Assembly (NCBI GenBank): GCA_015179045.1
Contig: WHUZ01000059.1
Coordinates: forward strand, 1-64,000
Origin: Kalaharituber pfeilii
Taxonomy: Eukaryota; Ascomycota; Pezizomycetes; Pezizales; Pezizaceae
Direction of reading: 5' to 3'
DNA: 64,000 nt
Part shown: positions 61,386 to 64,000 of the stretch, one piece after another
How positions within the stretch are numbered: the stretch's first letter is position 1
Layout of the letters: every line of letters starts with the position of its first letter
The notes under the pieces: generated by a model
Told to the model about the DNA's origin: nothing
Databases searched by the model: none
What the model saw: the letters and a program-made list of their open reading frames with translations, nothing else
Translations under genes and position numbers: made by a program

Positions 61386-61604
61386 TCAGCAGCTTTTTAG
61401 GATCAACTTCACCGGCTTCAAGAAAATTTTCCAAACAAATTTCAGTGGCTTCCATGCGTCCTTCATGGCGGCGGCGCGTTCGGTAATATGACCCTGTTTT
61501 TTTTCTCCTGCAGTTGGTTTCTGGTTGCCCGGGTCAGACATGGGTACCTGAGGCTGGGTAGAGGAAATTTCAGGAGTGGTAGTCGGCTGGGTTGAGTAGT
61601 TCAT
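61386..61604 (-). CDS. Small hypothetical protein, 72 aa
   Basis: Open frame with ATG, 72 codons. The N-terminal half is Thr/Pro/Gln/Ser-rich (MNYSTQPTTTPEISSTQPQV); the C-terminal half is basic and amphipathic (AWKPLKFVWKIFLKPVKLIL) ending in Lys-Ser-Cys. A TATATAAAA-like motif occurs about 140 bp upstream on the same strand (near 61745). No family recognised. It could be a genuine small fungal protein or a chance frame. Confidence 0.35.
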   Translation of the reverse strand: MNYSTQPTTTPEISSTQPQVPMSDPGNQKPTAGEKKQGHITERAAAMKDAWKPLKFVWKIFLKPVKLILKSC

Positions 61605-62808
61605 GGTGGGAATAAATGGAAAGGTGGCTAGTAATTGGGCTGGTAACGTGTATGTGGATGGCCTAGCGGGAGGAATTTAGGTGAATTGTCGATCTTGCAG
61701 AGGGACGAGGGACCCGGGCTAAGAAAGCAGTGAACTGACTTTTTTATATACTTGTTTACCTTCTGAGCAGCAGCGCTAAAGCAGCAACGCTAAAATAACT
61801 GTAGTTGAAGTTAGTATATTGAATACCATCTAAGCAAATGAATGATATGTGGGCTCCTCAACTCCAAGAATGTTGGTTTGAGATTGGGTTAGCCTACCTT
61901 CAGAGTTCTGAATTCGCAAAGCAGTTCAATGATACCCGTAGTTCCAGTGTCGAGTACTCTAAGGTTTATGGTGCGCAGCCGTACAGTCGAAAACCAGGCC
62001 AAACTGCTGAAATCTGATCGGTGTGAGAACATGCTGACACTTTATATACTTTGTGAACAACTATCTATCGCTGCTAGTGGTCATTAGGATCATGTTCGAG
62101 ACATGATCCAGATTGTTCTCGTGCCCAGCCATCCCCATAGAGTAACGAAGCAAGCTGTACGCGCAAGCAAGAAAGCGAATTAAAGCTTTGTTCGTCTGGC
62201 ACCTCCCGCTCCATTTGCCTCCACCAATCGCATGAAAGTATCTACATAGTGGCGGACATGTTCAGCTCGCACAAACTGTTATTGTGTTACAAGCTTCCAC
62301 ATACTCCAACATGCATGCACCTAGCTAACGACGAATTCACGATGCATACGCTTATCTTTTGTACATGTGACTGGGGCCGAAGTTTCTGATTGTCTCACTT
62401 GACCCAACCCCGGTTATATTTTGAGCTTATCAAAGAGATGCCGGGTGGTTCATGTTCCTGAAATGCCAGAGCTAGCTACTTGGCGACTACTGTATTGTGT
62501 CTTTGGCAAATGGTGTGGAGCACAGACAATAACAACAAGAGCTTGCCTTCTATTTCAAGTTAAACAAATATGATGCATTCGGGATATACCGAGTTTTCTG
62601 ATGATTCCCCTGCATACAGTGGATTGATAAATGGGGAGGTAAGGGTGACTGGAGCTATTGTCCGCCTGGTAGACAATGGTCGAAAGTTGAAGCCAGTACT
62701 AGTACTTAAGGGATGTATGTGATGTATGTGCTACGAAGTGGGCTAAGGGCACTGCAGCTCGCTTTCCAACCCAACATCGACTACTATAGGTACTAGCATT
62801 TTAAGTAC

Positions 62809-63425
62809 AGAAAACCTTTTTTTTCCCCTGTTTTCATGACGCCACTGAGATTTTTCCCCTGTTCAAGTTTCGGATGATCAAATAATACTATTTTATTCAG
62901 TCTATTCATGATATTACATATCTTCACACTTCAATGCAATAAGCATTGATTCTAGTGAAATATGCGACCATTGAACTTCAATGTAGTCGCATATTGAAAT
63001 TTAATACAATATATCTTGTCGCATATTTTATATCTAGTTGCATATTTTATGTATATTCTGGTCATATATTTTATATTCTAGTTGCATATTTCATTTCAAC
63101 TTCATAATATTACATAGAACTACAATATTAAATAAATTTCTTATTTCTTAATTGCATTATCAAAGTTCAATATAGCATATTTTATTGCGAACTTGAAAAA
63201 AAATGTGACTAGAAATTATATATTGAATATGCAACTATATTGAAGGTTCAATGGTTGCATATTTCACTATAAATGAGTAGAATTAATGATTTATTGCATT
63301 GGCGTACAATGCTATGTAATATTATGAATAGACTAAATAATATAGTATTAGTTGATCATCCGAAACTTGAACAGGGGAAAAATCTCAGTGGCGTCATGAA
63401 AACAGGGGAAAAAAAAAGGTTTTCT
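62809..63425. mobile_element. 617-bp foldback (long inverted repeat) element
   Basis: The element is almost entirely two inverted arms of roughly 250 bp. The outer ~75 bp (AGAAAACC, T-run, CCCCTGTTTTCATGACGCCA, CTGAGATTTTTCCCCTGTTC) are almost identical on the two strands. The arms diverge inward but still pair (for example CAATGCAATAA and GTGAAATATGC(G/A)ACCATTGAAC on each side). The centre is AT-rich with repeated GCATATTT motifs. TA dinucleotides sit within one to three bases of both ends. No coding frame. Confidence 0.8.
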
Positions 63426-63479
63426 CTTAGAAGAAGCTCACTATGGGCTACAAGTTCACAGAACAAGGATGGTAGGCCT

Positions 63480-63497
63480 GTACTCCGTACGGAGTAC
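63480..63497. repeat. Perfect 18-bp palindrome GTACTCCGTACGGAGTAC
   Basis: Self-complementary over 18 bases, lying between the foldback element and the MITE at the window end. I recall TACTCCGTACGGAGTA-type motifs being frequent in ascomycete repeats; no role is assigned. Confidence 0.75.
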
Positions 63498-63606
63498 TAG
63501 TATGTATTCCATTATAAGGTGGCACGGCATCTTCCTGCGTGGCAACGGGTATACCTTCTCATACATTATACTTATTCTCGATTACAGGTGTGCTCTCTAG
63601 GCATTA

Positions 63607-63986
63607 GCGGTATTCAGATTGGAAAAATCCGCTGGATTTTCCGATTTCAAAATCTTATGAAGTCCGGAAAATCTAGCCATCGCGATACAAAATTGTCAAA
63701 TAAACTGGATTATTTTCGCATTTTTCCGTTGAAATAAATCCAGTCGGATTTTTTTGGACAACCGTATATGAAGTTGCATATACGATGCATATTGCTGGCT
63801 TACACGTGACCGCGATGCAGTATTCCGGCTTGGCACACAAATCTGGGTGGATTATGACCAAAAACTGGTTTCGAACTTCAGCAAAATATCAGATTTTCAT
63901 AAGACGGTACTCAGACCTCAGACCGGATAAACTGGTTTGTCTGCTGGATTTCATTTCATATGGAGACAGTCTAATTTGAATAATGC
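63607..63986 (+). mobile_element. 380-bp TA-flanked MITE, full-length relative of 14016-14129
   Basis: The termini GCGGTATTCAGATTGG and, complemented, GCATTATTCAAATTAG form an imperfect TIR. TA flanks both ends (63605-63606 and 63987-63988). Both ends match the 114-bp copy at 14016-14129 in reversed orientation. The interior holds further inverted segments (TCCGCTGGATTTTCC near 63630; ATCCAGTCGGATTTTT near 63738). No transposase frame. Confidence 0.75.
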
Positions 63987-64000
63987 TATTGGAAGCAGAG

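Noticed and set aside
1..64000. tRNA, rRNA, CRISPR and bacterial-type operon signals
   Set aside because: A few GGTTCGA-like strings were seen (for example near 15077) but none is embedded in a plausible cloverleaf; no rRNA or CRISPR-like spaced repeats were seen, and the gene structure is fungal.

Overview
The window reads as chromosomal DNA of a filamentous ascomycete fungus (Pezizomycotina-like; a TE-rich lineage such as Pezizomycetes is possible but not shown). The reasons are short 48-107 nt GT-AG introns with CTAAC/CTRAC-type branch sites, 3' ends and intergenic stretches full of homopolymer tracts, and a set of conserved fungal proteins (Tom1, Gyp5, eS6, an Ama1-type APC/C activator, Ctf8, a DOCK GEF, Dph3, Mrs6). 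No bacterial-type operons or ribosome binding sites are present. All exon models below were built by hand from frame continuity and splice signals.

Layout. 1-12195 (-): nearly complete giant HECT ubiquitin ligase Tom1/HUWE1, whose last ~140-150 codons, including the catalytic Cys, lie beyond base 1. 12196-16752: gene-free, with a 114-bp MITE. 16753-19559 (+): Gyp5-type TBC RabGAP. 21801-22845 (-): ribosomal protein eS6, divergent from a histidine-phosphatase gene at 23119-24509 (+). 26658-29289 (-): Cdc20/Cdh1/Ama1-family APC/C activator, divergent from CTF8 at 30956-31501 (+). 32299-33005 (-): small coiled-coil protein of unknown function. 33006-42448: about 9.4 kb without an intact gene, holding G-rich tracts and the decayed remains of a fungal HNH endonuclease gene plus a second unidentified relic (36490-38660). 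42449-49328 (+): DOCK-family Rac GEF with SH3, C2/DHR-1 and DHR-2. 50982-51248 (-): DPH3/KTI11, divergent from the Rab escort protein gene MRS6 at 51499-53655 (+). 53656-64000: repeat-rich and gene-poor, with two small candidate genes (a Cys-rich-tailed protein at 56127-56552 and a hypothetical at 61386-61604), several TA-flanked Tc1/mariner-like relics and MITEs, and a 617-bp foldback element.

The genes are ordinary housekeeping and cell-biology genes: ubiquitin ligation, two Rab-trafficking factors (Gyp5, Mrs6), actin/Rac signalling (DOCK), translation (eS6; Dph3 for diphthamide and tRNA wobble modification), and chromosome cycle (Ama1-like, Ctf8). They are not a cluster with one shared pathway. 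I did not find a convincing undescribed multi-gene system. The most interesting material is the transposon and MITE landscape, the HNH relic, and an eS6 first intron whose obvious splice site does not keep the reading frame.
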